Numbered from the stretch's first letter, positions 1 through 8,016 are shown. The stretch is DNA of 32,390 nt from Oligoflexales bacterium (GCA_017985985.1 JAGNWK010000026.1:1-32390); one strand, 5' to 3'. Translations and numbers: made by a program. The notes: generated by a model from the sequence alone, not told the origin.

Positions 1-104
1 GTCTAGCTGCGTTATTTTCGTCGCTGCGCTGCTCATTTACCATCCAGTAAACTGCGCTGCTCGTTCCTCAATGCCTTGCTATACGACTTGTAGGAGGGTT
101 CCTA
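1..104. repeat. 124-bp MITE-like palindromic element, copy 1 (left 20 bp outside window)
   Basis: This is nearly identical to the complete copy at 5286-5409. Base 1 corresponds to element position 21, and the right end at 104 closes on the same TTCCTA terminus, so only the first 20 bp are missing. It differs from copy 3 at a handful of bases: the central loop, and GTAGGAGGG in place of GTGGGATGG near the right end. It contains the direct repeat CTGCGCTGCTC twice. No coding sequence is supported here. Confidence 0.85.
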
Positions 105-176
105 GTAAGGAGGGGCTAGGGGGAAAGCTTGTTCTGAGCGAATGGGTGCGCAGCTGGATCCCCAAAAAAAGAAGAT
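105..176 (-). repeat. Gene-end repeat family 2, copy A
   Basis: Read on the minus strand, this segment matches 4303-4380. Both share a T-rich start, then CCAGCTGCGCACCCATTCG, then a CTCAG..CAAG..TTT..CCC block and AGCCC..TCCTT. It begins directly after the stop codon of the minus-strand gene at 178-777 and directly abuts the 124-bp element ending at 104. It may act as a 3'-end or terminator structure for that gene, but no clear U-tract follows the hairpin. Confidence 0.6.
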
Positions 177-177
177 C

Positions 178-777
178 TTACCAGTTAAAATGGAGTTCAA
201 GTCCCATTTCAAAGCCCTGCAGCTTTCTGGTTTTGGTGCCTCTCCATCGATCGAAGTAGATCGAGACAGCTGTCTTGTCAGAGTTGAACATAAAGAGGGA
301 GCCAGAAAGAGCGAATCCAATTTCAGCTTCGAAATTTTTCAGTCTATGAATGGGGACCTTCCCTTTTTCTGTGGGGAGCAGATAGGCAAGTTTCCAGCCG
401 AGGAATGTATAGAAGGGATGATAGAGGCGTAAGCCATATTTTGTCTCTTGGCTGACGCTAAGGATACTAAAAGCTTCGCGAAAAGCTTTGGACTCATCGT
501 CCTTTGTCTTCAGCATTTTGAATTGGGCAAGGACTCCTACCAGCCACCCCTGTCGATTAAAGTGCTTAAACCCGAAGACGGGGTGTAAAGATCCCTCTTC
601 TAAATATTCCTCAGATTTGTCTGCCGGAATGTTTTGGGTCAAGCCGATGGAGTACAGATTTTGTTGAAAAACAAATTCTGGGTGATTTTCTTCCAAGACT
701 TCATAAGCAAAACTGATAGAATTTGGTATAAATAATAAAAAGACACATAAAAAATTTTGCTTCAAGGCTTGCTTCAT
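178..777 (-). CDS. Predicted outer-membrane beta-barrel protein, function unknown
   Basis: The 199-residue product begins with a typical Sec signal peptide: basic MKQALKQ, a hydrophobic stretch of about 15 residues, and probable cleavage after SFA near residue 24. The mature part alternates short aromatic and hydrophobic strands (for example GWLVGVLAQFKML and AVSIYFDRW). It ends in an amphipathic strand, LELHFNW, with a C-terminal aromatic residue as expected of a BAM-assembled outer-membrane protein. The length suggests an 8-stranded barrel. I do not recognise a family. The start is the ATG at 777; no strong Shine-Dalgarno precedes it. It is divergent from the PilZ gene, and its 3' end lies against repeat family 2. 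Confidence 0.65.
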   Translation of the reverse strand: MKQALKQNFLCVFLLFIPNSISFAYEVLEENHPEFVFQQNLYSIGLTQNIPADKSEEYLEEGSLHPVFGFKHFNRQGWLVGVLAQFKMLKTKDDESKAFREAFSILSVSQETKYGLRLYHPFYTFLGWKLAYLLPTEKGKVPIHRLKNFEAEIGFALSGSLFMFNSDKTAVSIYFDRWRGTKTRKLQGFEMGLELHFNW

Positions 778-841
778 AATCAGAATTTCTATCGATTTTT
801 ATGTTAAAATAGAGAAATTAGAGGATTAAGAGTATCTAAAA

Positions 842-1645
842 ATGTCTGAAGTTCCTACAAAAATTGTTGGAAGAAAACGCATTCTCGCCGCTCTCAGGAG
901 GATGTGTCGCGCCAAAATTCCACTTCTCATGACAAAATTGGAAGAGCATTCCCTTGCCGTTAAAGGGAGGATGTCTGCTCTCGAAGTTCAGTTAGAAAAT
1001 GAGCAGGATGATAAATCTAAGGTTAGTTCTCTTTTCATCCACGAAGTTAGCGAAAGGGGTCTTAATTTTCTAAAGGGCATCACTCATGTTCATGTTGAAT
1101 TTAGGATGACAGCGATGAAGTTGATGTTTGATTCTCCAGTGATCAGCTGTTCTCGTCGCTCGATTTTTCTCGGTGTTCCCGACTTTATGACTAGCTTGGA
1201 CAAGAGAAAAAATGTACGAGTTCCGACACGCGAGTCTATGCAGGCCTATGTAGAGAGTTCCCTGATTTTAACTGACAAATTTGGAATTTTTGGACCTTTT
1301 TTTAGTCATTACAGTAGGATATCTAAGCGAATCTCGGTTGATAATATTAGTTTAGGTGGACTTTCTCTCAGTACACGATTTCCATTTCTCCTTCAAGGTA
1401 TCGAAGTTGGATCTTTCGATCCCTCAGCTCTTCTGTACCTCCCTCTTCTGTCTTCCCCCCATCCTATTCCTATCAGCATCAAAGTGAAATGGATGAGACA
1501 GCAAAAAAGTCCAATTGAAAACAAAAAAGGTGTGCACTTTGTGACAGAATATAAGTTGGGTATAGAATTTCAAAACTTAGATGAAGCCTCTAGAATGATT
1601 GTCAATACCTACATACAGAGGTTGAATGAAGACCATGCTATTTAG
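842..1645 (+). CDS. PilZ-domain protein (probable c-di-GMP receptor)
   Basis: The 267-residue protein carries the two PilZ signatures needed to bind c-di-GMP. An RxxxR motif lies in KRKNVRVP (R122 and R126), and an N-x-S-x-x-G motif lies in VDNISLGGL (N168, S170, G173). The C-terminal YKLGIEFQNLDEASRMIVNTYI closely follows the usual end of the domain. The N-terminal 110 residues look like a YcgR-type N-domain: they are strand-rich and contain FIHEVSERGLNFLKG. No signal peptide is seen, so it should act in the cytoplasm, perhaps on motility or secretion, though the target is not visible. It leads a likely operon with the lipoprotein (20-bp overlap) and the LysM protein (1-bp overlap). The start ATG follows a weak AAGAG. 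Confidence 0.85.
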   Translation: MSEVPTKIVGRKRILAALRRMCRAKIPLLMTKLEEHSLAVKGRMSALEVQLENEQDDKSKVSSLFIHEVSERGLNFLKGITHVHVEFRMTAMKLMFDSPVISCSRRSIFLGVPDFMTSLDKRKNVRVPTRESMQAYVESSLILTDKFGIFGPFFSHYSRISKRISVDNISLGGLSLSTRFPFLLQGIEVGSFDPSALLYLPLLSSPHPIPISIKVKWMRQQKSPIENKKGVHFVTEYKLGIEFQNLDEASRMIVNTYIQRLNEDHAI

Positions 1646-2000
1646 AAAGTCTATTTTTCTTAATTTGCGAAGAGGTTTTTTCTTAAATGTCTTTCCTATT
1701 TTGCTCCTTTGTTCCTGTCTGACTATGCCTAAAAAGGATGCCATAGACTCCCAGGATGACAAAGCACAGAGTTTAGATGTGAAGGAATCACCTCGAGATT
1801 TAGATGAATCTGTGGGTAGTCAAGATTCTTCCAAAACCAATAAAGACAATATAGAAAATTTGGAACTGAAACAGGCTAGACTGTGGGCTCGTATTGATAC
1901 TCTAGAGGGAGCTATTTATAAACTTCAGCAAAGAATGCAAGTTTTAGAGAAAAATTTATCTGTAAAACCAGTTTCATCTGAATCTGGAAACAAAAAATAA
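1626..2000 (+). CDS. Small coiled-coil lipoprotein
   Basis: The 124-residue product has a basic N-terminus, a hydrophobic stretch and a lipobox-like LLLCSC, giving a probable lipidated Cys near residue 31. An acidic, Ser/Asp-rich linker follows (about 40-75). Next comes a heptad-like helix LELKQARLWARIDTLEGAIYK..MQVLEKNL (about 78-112), which looks like a short coiled coil for oligomerisation, as in the N-terminal helix of YbgF/CpoB-type or Lpp-like proteins. The start at 1626 has AGAGG four bases upstream; an alternative ATG lies at 1635. It overlaps the PilZ gene by 20 bp and shares one base with the LysM gene (TAATG), which suggests translational coupling. The family is not recognised. Confidence 0.7.
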   Translation: MKTMLFRKSIFLNLRRGFFLNVFPILLLCSCLTMPKKDAIDSQDDKAQSLDVKESPRDLDESVGSQDSSKTNKDNIENLELKQARLWARIDTLEGAIYKLQQRMQVLEKNLSVKPVSSESGNKK

Positions 2001-3187
2001 TGTGTGACCGTATTGTTATTTTTATCTTGTTTTTTTTCTGCATAGACATAGCTTTTTCTGATGATTTTGTTGAAAAAGCAAAAAATTTAGGCGCCAGAAA
2101 AAATTTAAGTATAGGAGAGGCTCCAGAAGAATATGTCGTTGCACCGGGGGATACCCTTTTTGATATTTGTGATCAGCTGCTTGATGATCCAGAGTACTGG
2201 CCAAAACTTTGGTCGATGAACCCATTTATCAAGAATCCACACTTCATCTGGCCCGGAATGAGACTTCGATTTTATGCAGGAGATGAGGAAGTGCCTCCTT
2301 CTCTGAAAATTGTGGAAGAAGAAATTGTCCCTGTTGAAAAGAATGTCATAGATTTGCCACAACTTTTGGCTGATGACCTGATTGATACTGAAAATACTAT
2401 GAAAAAAGGTGGAAGTGATTTTGTTGACTTTGATACATTTCCTGTCGGGGATGAATATTTTTTGGAGAAAGATACTCGTCGAGAGTACAACTCTATTCAG
2501 TTGATGATACCTGGTTTGATTGAGAAAAATTCTAGGCCTCAGCTAGGGGTGGTGCTCTCTGGCCCAGATGGTCAGAGTGTTCTTGAGTCTCGGATCCTGG
2601 TGAAGCTTGATAAAGTTGTTAATTTGAAAACTATGTACACTGTTCTTCGCTATGGAAGTGAAATCTATGATTCTGAGACAGGAGATTTTAAAGGAGATCT
2701 GTATTTTTTAATAGCGTCAGCAACTGTTCAGGAAATCAATGACAAGTCATCTCTCGCTATTTTGGATCTGGATAAGCAAACCAAGCCAGTGGAGAAGGGA
2801 GATTTTCTTGTTGATTTTATTCCTATGATAAAAGAGCTAAAATTTGATAAAAAGGTTGCTTTGAGCGCTCTGGTGAGTCCTGGGCATGTTGTTTCCTTCG
2901 ATCATGCTGGTAAACAGTTCTCAGGAGAGGGTTCGATGTTCTTTTTAGACCGAGGAACCCTTGATGGGGTGGCAGTAGGACAGAGATTTCATCTCTCAGG
3001 GCACCGTTATGTGGAGGCTTTACCTGAATTCCATAAACCAGATTTATCAGACCATATCATTGGAGAGGTTGAGATCATTGATGCGACGGAAACGGGAGCC
3101 GTCGCCTATGTTCTTTCTGCCAAAACGGAATATCAGATGGAAGATTATGTTGGTAAAAATCCTCCCCTTCTCAGTAAGCTTTATTAG
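2000..3187 (+). CDS. Exported LysM-domain protein
   Basis: The 395-residue protein has a signal peptide (hydrophobic residues 4-20, cleavage after IAFS). A single LysM peptidoglycan-binding domain lies at about residues 44-91: YVVAPGDTLFDICDQLL, then WPKLWSMNP, then HFIWPGMRLRF. The remaining 300 residues form an unrecognised strand-rich region, with VSPGHVVSFDHAGKQFSGEG and FFLDRGTLDGVAVGQRFHLSG resembling repeated small beta domains. It probably anchors to the cell wall from the periplasm. Its ATG overlaps the stop of the upstream lipoprotein gene. Its TAG stop is the first three bases of a copy of the 124-bp element, so the original C-terminus may have been longer. Confidence 0.8.
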   Translation: MCDRIVIFILFFFCIDIAFSDDFVEKAKNLGARKNLSIGEAPEEYVVAPGDTLFDICDQLLDDPEYWPKLWSMNPFIKNPHFIWPGMRLRFYAGDEEVPPSLKIVEEEIVPVEKNVIDLPQLLADDLIDTENTMKKGGSDFVDFDTFPVGDEYFLEKDTRREYNSIQLMIPGLIEKNSRPQLGVVLSGPDGQSVLESRILVKLDKVVNLKTMYTVLRYGSEIYDSETGDFKGDLYFLIASATVQEINDKSSLAILDLDKQTKPVEKGDFLVDFIPMIKELKFDKKVALSALVSPGHVVSFDHAGKQFSGEGSMFFLDRGTLDGVAVGQRFHLSGHRYVEALPEFHKPDLSDHIIGEVEIIDATETGAVAYVLSAKTEYQMEDYVGKNPPLLSKLY

Positions 3188-3276
3188 GAACCATTTCACA
3201 AGTCGTCTAGCTGCTTTATTTTCGTCGCTGCGCTGCTCATCTGCTTTTTCGAGGGCTTTCGTACTATAGGATGGTA
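3185..3276. repeat. 124-bp element, copy 2 (decayed right half)
   Basis: The left arm TAGGAACCATTTCACAAGTC and the following roughly 35 bases match copy 3, with a few substitutions. From about 3241 the sequence diverges. A shortened right end is still recognisable as ACTATAGGATGGT near 3263-3276. The left inverted repeat begins exactly at the stop codon of the LysM gene. Confidence 0.7.
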
Positions 3277-3335
3277 AGCTCTTTGTTCGATAATGTCATT
3301 CGCTGACATAAGTTCTGCCTGCTATCTATTTGGCT

Positions 3336-4295
3336 ATGAGAAATTTTTTTATCATCAGCCATGTTGTTTCCCAGGTCCTCAGAAGAGATCTTCCTCTTCC
3401 CTTCAAAAATGTTTGCCCTCAAACGATGAATGGGGATGAGCTTAATCTCTTGGATCCCTATTTCCAATCCGACACATGGACACAGGCGATGTGGCTCGAT
3501 TGTGTGAAATGGGCCTCCCATTTTAAGGGAGAACGGAATCCCTTTCCCTGGTTTCCCAAGTACTGTCAGAAAAGTGGAGATGATGGATCTAAGCTAGTTC
3601 ACAAAATTAGTCAGCATATGAAGTCTGTCGAGGATAACGGAGCCCAGTATATCCTTTATTGCGATGAAAACTACCCAGGGCTTCTGCGTGAGATCAACAA
3701 AGCTCCTCATGGCTTCACCTGTTTGGGTAGGCCTTTTGGCGAAAATAAGCAAGAAACTATGATTTCTGTCGTCGGTTCAAGACGGGCTTCACTTCCTGCT
3801 CTCCAAGAAAGTTTTCGAATAGGACAAGTGTTAGCGAATCGAGGTTTTTGCGTTGTGAGTGGAGGAGCCTATGGCTGTGATGTCTCAGCCCATCAAGGTG
3901 TTCTTGCTGCAGACCCTTCCTTGAGGTCTGCTGTCGTCGTCTTAGCTGGGGGTCTGTCTAAACTTTATCCAGAAGGAAACAGAGCGGTATTTTTAAGACT
4001 GCTGCAGGAAGGAGGGGTACTGCTGTCGGAACGATTGTGGGATGATCCTGCTCGACCTAGTGATTTTCCAGCAAGAAATCGCATCATAACCGGTCTATCT
4101 ATGCTTACGGTGCTTATGGAGGCTCAAGAAAAATCGGGAGCTCTGGTCAGTGCGAGGCTTGCTCTCGATCAAGGTCGCGAAGTCCTTGTGTACAACCCTA
4201 CTCTTCAAAGCCAGTCGGCTCATGGTAGTCGAATGCTTATGGAGGAGGGAGCTTTGGGTTTTGCTAATATGGATGAGTTTTTATCTCTTTTTTAA
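3336..4295 (+). CDS. dprA: DNA-processing protein DprA
   Basis: DprA loads RecA on incoming single-stranded DNA during natural transformation. The 319-residue product shows the Rossmann-like DprA core in order: SVVGSRRAS (about 145-152), VVSGGAYGCDVSAHQG (about 163-178), VVLAGGLSKLYPEGNR (about 201-216), LLSERLWDDPARPSDFPARNRIITGLS and VLMEAQEKSGALVSARLALDQG. The N-terminal 100 residues are poorly conserved, and no C-terminal winged-helix extension is present. The start is uncertain: TTG 3330, ATG 3336 and ATG 3426 are in frame and none has a good Shine-Dalgarno. A decayed repeat lies upstream and repeat family 2 lies directly downstream, so it may be transcribed alone or with the CpaF-like gene. 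Confidence 0.93.
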   Translation: MRNFFIISHVVSQVLRRDLPLPFKNVCPQTMNGDELNLLDPYFQSDTWTQAMWLDCVKWASHFKGERNPFPWFPKYCQKSGDDGSKLVHKISQHMKSVEDNGAQYILYCDENYPGLLREINKAPHGFTCLGRPFGENKQETMISVVGSRRASLPALQESFRIGQVLANRGFCVVSGGAYGCDVSAHQGVLAADPSLRSAVVVLAGGLSKLYPEGNRAVFLRLLQEGGVLLSERLWDDPARPSDFPARNRIITGLSMLTVLMEAQEKSGALVSARLALDQGREVLVYNPTLQSQSAHGSRMLMEEGALGFANMDEFLSLF

Positions 4296-4302
4296 ACTCA
4301 GT

Positions 4303-4380
4303 TTTTTGGGAGAAACCAGCTGCGCACCCATTCGACTAAGCTCAGGGCAAGGTTTTCTCCCAAGCCCTCTTCCTTGCTGT
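4303..4380 (+). repeat. Gene-end repeat family 2, copy B
   Basis: An inverted repeat pairs TTGGGAGAAACC (4306-4317) with GGTTTTCTCCCAA (4351-4363) with one bulged base. The loop contains CAGCTGCGCACCCATTCG. The tail CAAGCCCTCTTCCTTGCTG continues almost to the start of the next gene. It starts 8 bp after the dprA stop codon. It could form a 3'-end hairpin for dprA, but no T-run follows the right arm. Confidence 0.65.
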
Positions 4381-4388
4381 GGTGAAAA

Positions 4389-5288
4389 ATGAACGTTATG
4401 TTGGAGCTGGCTCTCGAGCCGTTTAAAGATCCATGTGTACAAGAAATATTTGTGCGGGGAATAGCTTCTATGACTGTTCTTCGCTCAGGACTTCTTGAGG
4501 TGAGATCATCACCCTACTCAGATCGCGGTAAGTATCTACGTTTTTTGCAGGAGTTTTCCTTAGAACAGGGGCTTCGATTAGATCCCTATTCTCCAAGTGC
4601 AGGGGGCCGTTTAGAACGGAAATATGAGGGAGTTAGTCTGTTGATGAGATGGCATTGTCTGGTCCCTCCAGCTTCTCCAATTGAGCCTATTTTTGCTTTG
4701 AGGCGGCATCATTTTTCTAGTTTAGAGCTCTCTGATTTTAGCATGTCAGTCGATATGGAATCGAAATTACGTCAGGCATTTGTTTGTGGTGATTCATTTC
4801 TTTTCTGTGGTCCAACTGGCAGTGGCAAAACTAGTTTTCTTTTTTCACTCCTGAAAATGTTCTGTTTAAATGAACGTTTGATTTTTCTAGAGGAGCTTGA
4901 AGAAATCCCTATGGTCAGTCTTGCCTGGACGGCTTTACGCTCTAGAAAAATAGGGATTGATGGGAAAGGGGCCGTGAGTCTCAGTTTTCTCTTGAATGAG
5001 AGTCTGCGTCTAAGGCCAGATCGTTTGGTTATAGGTGAACTGAGAACTCTTGACTCACTTGTTTTTCTAGATGCCTTGTGGACAGGGCATCATGGAACTC
5101 TGTCGACCTTTCATGCGATGAATCTTACAGATGTGCAGCAGAGAATTGGCAGTATGTTACAAAAAGATGGTCGAGGGCTTTCTCACTTTTCTTCACGTTC
5201 AGAGAAGCCCTTCTGGTGTGTTTTTTTGAGAAGACAGGGAGCAGGCTCAGAGATTGTTTCCATGGATCCTTTCTCTTTTTCTTTGTAG
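4389..5288 (+). CDS. CpaF/VirB11-family secretion ATPase
   Basis: The 299-residue product is a type II/IV secretion ATPase of the CpaF branch. It has Walker A GPTGSGKTS (141-149), the Asp-box/Walker B region SLRLRPDRLVIGELRT (about 205-220), and the His-box WTGHHGTLSTFHAMN (about 231-245). Such hexameric ATPases power tight-adherence pili or related secretion machines from the cytoplasmic face. It is short for CpaF (usually over 400 residues): the N-terminal domain is reduced and the C-terminus stops soon after the core. No pilin, platform or secretin gene is nearby. The TAG stop is formed by the left end of the 124-bp element, so the C-terminus may be clipped. Start ATG 4389 has only a weak ribosome site; ATG 4398 (MLELALEP) is an alternative. 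Confidence 0.88.
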   Translation: MNVMLELALEPFKDPCVQEIFVRGIASMTVLRSGLLEVRSSPYSDRGKYLRFLQEFSLEQGLRLDPYSPSAGGRLERKYEGVSLLMRWHCLVPPASPIEPIFALRRHHFSSLELSDFSMSVDMESKLRQAFVCGDSFLFCGPTGSGKTSFLFSLLKMFCLNERLIFLEELEEIPMVSLAWTALRSRKIGIDGKGAVSLSFLLNESLRLRPDRLVIGELRTLDSLVFLDALWTGHHGTLSTFHAMNLTDVQQRIGSMLQKDGRGLSHFSSRSEKPFWCVFLRRQGAGSEIVSMDPFSFSL

Positions 5289-5409
5289 GAACCATCCCAC
5301 AAGTCGTCTAGCTGCGTTATTTTCGTCGCTGCGCTGCTCATTTACCAGCAAGTAAACTGCGCTGCTCGCTCCTCAATGCCTTGCTATACGACTTGTGGGA
5401 TGGTTCCTA
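5286..5409. repeat. 124-bp MITE-like element, complete copy 3
   Basis: This complete element has terminal inverted repeats of 27 bp with one mismatch. The left end begins TAGGAACCATCCCACAAG and the right end finishes CTTGTGGGATGGTTCCTA. The interior holds TTTAC..GTAAA around a short loop and two copies of CTGCGCTGCTC. Ends starting and finishing with TA are consistent with a TA target duplication as in IS630/Tc1-mariner-derived MITEs; that link is inference, since no transposase of that type is in the window. The first three bases are the stop codon of the CpaF-like gene. Confidence 0.88.
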
Positions 5410-5475
5410 GGGGAACCGGCTGCCACTCCGGAGCTAAAGTTTCCTCTAGCACCTCCTTGCTGCTTTGTGAGGGGC
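5410..5475 (+). repeat. Gene-end repeat family 2, diverged copy C
   Basis: Directly after the 124-bp element comes GGGGAACCGGCTGCC, then AGCTAAAGTTTCCTC and TAGCACCTCCTTGCTG. This is the same order of blocks as copy B but with more substitutions. A small GAGGG-CCCTC hairpin follows at about 5469-5484. The region separates two convergent genes. Confidence 0.45.
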
Positions 5476-5504
5476 TCTTCCCTCCCCTCCCACTTTTGAA
5501 CTTT

Positions 5505-6908
5505 CTAATAGGCGTTGGGGTTGGTGAAGCCCTTAAACACGGTCAAGAACAGGATCTTAAAGTCGAGGCTTAGGGACCAGTTTTGAATGTAGTACAGGTC
5601 ACATTCAATTCTTTTTTCAAGACTGGTATCTCCACGCCAACCGTTGACCTGAGCCCAGCCAGTGATCCCAGCCTTCGTTTTGTGTCTCAGCATATAACCG
5701 GGGATTTGCTTGCGGAAGGTGTGGACAAATTCAGGGCGTTCCGGTCGTGGTCCGACAAGGCTCATATCACCCCGTAAAACATTAAAGAACTGAGGGAGCT
5801 CATCGAGACTTGTTTTACGCAGGAGAGAGCCAAACCGGGTCGCTCTGCCATCGTTAGCTTTTGCCCAGACGGCTCCCGACTGTGCTTCCACAGTTGTAGG
5901 CATGGATCTGAACTTATAGATAGAGAAAACAAGACCATCAAGTCCCATACGTTTTTGTTTGTAAAAAATTGGTCCTTTAGAAGAAAGCTTAACAAGGACA
6001 CAGCATAGCAGCATAATCGGACTAAAAATAAAGAGAGCGAAGATGGATCCTCCTATATCACAAATTCGTTTCAGAAGGATGCCATAGCCTTGCAAGGGGC
6101 TTTCATGAATACTGATGACGGGGGTCTGAGCAATCAGGTCTACTCCAGCAGAGAAAAATCTTGAATAACGACTTGTGTCTGGAATAATCCGTATGTCAGG
6201 AACTTGTTCGATGATGAGGTCCATATCATTTTGAAAAGATCCATAATCATTTTGTGATAGAGCTATGATGAAAGTCTCACAGGGTTGACTTGAAAAAAAA
6301 TCAGACCAGTTCTCAGGACTTGATACGACGGGGAAGGTCTTCTCCCATTTGTTGGCCTGAGCTTGTCTTTCACCGACCATGATGAGGCCAAGAATCTCTT
6401 GCTTTTGAAAGCCCATCTGCTGAGCAACGAGTAGGGCCTGTTCTAGCATGCTTTGACTGACTAGGATCCAGATCTTTCTTGGTGCCTGTCGTCTTTGATA
6501 GAAATGGATGAGTGTTTGTTCTGTCCACTGACTGAGAATGAGTAGAGGGGGGGTGCTTATGATAAACGATAGCAGTACAGCCCTTGAGTAAAGATATTCA
6601 TTATAGAAGTAAGTCATACTTATAAACAGTAGGAGAAAGAGAGATGACTTTTTAATAGTTTGTACGAGCTTTTGAAAGAGAGAACGTCTTGTCAGCCTCT
6701 GATCTTCTGAAAAAAAGAGGGCGACAAGAATCCACGATAAGGAGAGGAAAGGTAGCAGTTTGAGATGAGACGATATGGCTGGAATCCCCTTCGAAACGGG
6801 GAAGGGTCCATAGAACCTCAGGTAGAACATGAAGACCCAGCTTGAACTTAAGAAAAGAAGTTCGAGGATTATATGGATCTGCTTGGATAAGGGGCTATTT
6901 TTTCTCAT
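5505..6908 (-). CDS. Polyprenyl-phosphate sugar-1-phosphate transferase (WcaJ family)
   Basis: The 467-residue membrane protein starts repeating-unit assembly of an exopolysaccharide or capsule by moving a sugar-1-phosphate from a UDP-sugar to undecaprenyl phosphate. It has four N-terminal membrane segments (about 13-30, 50-66, 88-103, 110-126), then a soluble Rossmann-like central domain. A fifth hydrophobic segment (about 281-307) precedes the catalytic domain. That domain carries YKFRSM (about 331-336), SLDELPQFFNVLRGDMSLVGPRPE (377-400) and the typical C-terminal NPNAY. Length and layout match full-length WcaJ/PglC-fused enzymes. Its start overlaps the stop of the upstream glycosyltransferase by 4 bp (ATGA). 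The sugar, glucose or another, cannot be told from sequence. Confidence 0.93.
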   Translation of the reverse strand: MRKNSPLSKQIHIILELLFLSSSWVFMFYLRFYGPFPVSKGIPAISSHLKLLPFLSLSWILVALFFSEDQRLTRRSLFQKLVQTIKKSSLFLLLFISMTYFYNEYLYSRAVLLSFIISTPPLLILSQWTEQTLIHFYQRRQAPRKIWILVSQSMLEQALLVAQQMGFQKQEILGLIMVGERQAQANKWEKTFPVVSSPENWSDFFSSQPCETFIIALSQNDYGSFQNDMDLIIEQVPDIRIIPDTSRYSRFFSAGVDLIAQTPVISIHESPLQGYGILLKRICDIGGSIFALFIFSPIMLLCCVLVKLSSKGPIFYKQKRMGLDGLVFSIYKFRSMPTTVEAQSGAVWAKANDGRATRFGSLLRKTSLDELPQFFNVLRGDMSLVGPRPERPEFVHTFRKQIPGYMLRHKTKAGITGWAQVNGWRGDTSLEKRIECDLYYIQNWSLSLDFKILFLTVFKGFTNPNAY

Positions 6909-8014
6909 GATATTTCGTTTCTCAAAACTCGGTTGATCTCACTTGTTATTTTTTTTAAAAATGTGACTTTATCGAATTTTTGAGAGACAGCTCGGACTGA
7001 CTCTCTTTGAAATGGAATCTTTTCAAATTTTTCTATTCCATCCATCAGACTTTGCAGCGAATTCTGCTCAAAGAAGAGGCCTGATAGTCCCTCCTCCACA
7101 TAGTCTAGAGCACCGCCGGCTTTGAGGGCGAGGACAGGGGTCCCGCAAGCCATGGCCTCTACGGCTAACATCCCAAAATCTTCAACGCCAGGAAATAAGA
7201 GTCCTTTAGCATGTTGCAAGAGTTTACGCCAGTCGGGATCTTTAGGAGAGATGACCAAGGAGCTATATTTTTTGACGCATGCCCGCAGACTGCTCTCACA
7301 AGGACCAGATCCTGCAATGATAAGTTTTCTCCCAAGTTTCTCGCAAGCCTCTATGGCTAACTCAAAGTTCTTATAAGGGACAAAAGCGCCAGCGACCAGG
7401 TAGTAAGGCTCTTCCAGCTCCGGAGGAGGCTTCGATGGGTCGATAGTGAAGTACTCAGTGTCAATAGGAGGATGTATCAGGCTCGAACTACGGCCGTAAT
7501 AACGTCTTATTCGCTTCTCCACAAAAGAAGAGTTGGCAATCATCAGATCAACTCTTGTGGAACTGACGGTATCCCATAATCGTAGTTTGCTCAGGAGAAG
7601 GTGGAGGACGGAACTGAGGAGGGGAATTCTATTAAAGTTTTGAAAATAAGAATCTCTTTGGTCCCAAATATACCGCATAGGCGAGTGGATGTAACTTATA
7701 TGCTTTGTTTGTGGGCCTGTTAAAACGCCTTTGGCCACGCAGGAGGAACTGCTGATGACGAGGTCATAATCCCACAAGGAAAAAGATTCGATGAAGGACG
7801 GGAGAAGGGGGAGCAGTAGCTTTCTTATCATAGTCAGATGATCTAGGGTAGGAGGAGTTCGGATATCCTTTTTTTGTAGAGAGGGAGGTAATTTTTTCCT
7901 GTCACAAAATAGTGTATAAATAGGGGCGTCTGGGTATAAATCACAAATCATTTCCAGGACTTTTTCCCCACCTCGGTAGCTGACAAGCCAATCATGAACA
8001 ATTGCAACTCTCAT
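6905..8014 (-). CDS. Glycosyltransferase family 4 (GT-B fold)
   Basis: The 369-residue protein starts MRVAIVHDWL.YRGGEKV, a typical GT4 N-terminus with a nucleotide-sugar-enzyme Rossmann domain. The C-terminal donor domain holds YYLVAGAFVPYKN, KLIIAGSGP and the EX7E motif in GVEDFGMLAVEAMACGTPVLA. It should transfer an activated sugar to the lipid-linked acceptor in the cytoplasm, extending the product of the WcaJ-type enzyme encoded immediately downstream. The ATG at 8014 is the natural start. The two genes form a minus-strand unit that diverges from the sigma-54 activator. No flippase or polymerase is in the window, so the rest of the pathway must lie elsewhere. Confidence 0.9.
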   Translation of the reverse strand: MRVAIVHDWLVSYRGGEKVLEMICDLYPDAPIYTLFCDRKKLPPSLQKKDIRTPPTLDHLTMIRKLLLPLLPSFIESFSLWDYDLVISSSSCVAKGVLTGPQTKHISYIHSPMRYIWDQRDSYFQNFNRIPLLSSVLHLLLSKLRLWDTVSSTRVDLMIANSSFVEKRIRRYYGRSSSLIHPPIDTEYFTIDPSKPPPELEEPYYLVAGAFVPYKNFELAIEACEKLGRKLIIAGSGPCESSLRACVKKYSSLVISPKDPDWRKLLQHAKGLLFPGVEDFGMLAVEAMACGTPVLALKAGGALDYVEEGLSGLFFEQNSLQSLMDGIEKFEKIPFQRESVRAVSQKFDKVTFLKKITSEINRVLRNEIS

Positions 8015-8016
8015 GT

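Noticed and set aside
142..432. 96-residue plus-strand frame
   Set aside because: It lies antisense inside the barrel-protein gene at 178-777, which has a signal peptide and a coherent C-terminus; the plus frame has neither.
3009..3269. 86-residue frame running through the end of the LysM gene
   Set aside because: It is out of frame with the LysM protein and ends inside the repeat element.
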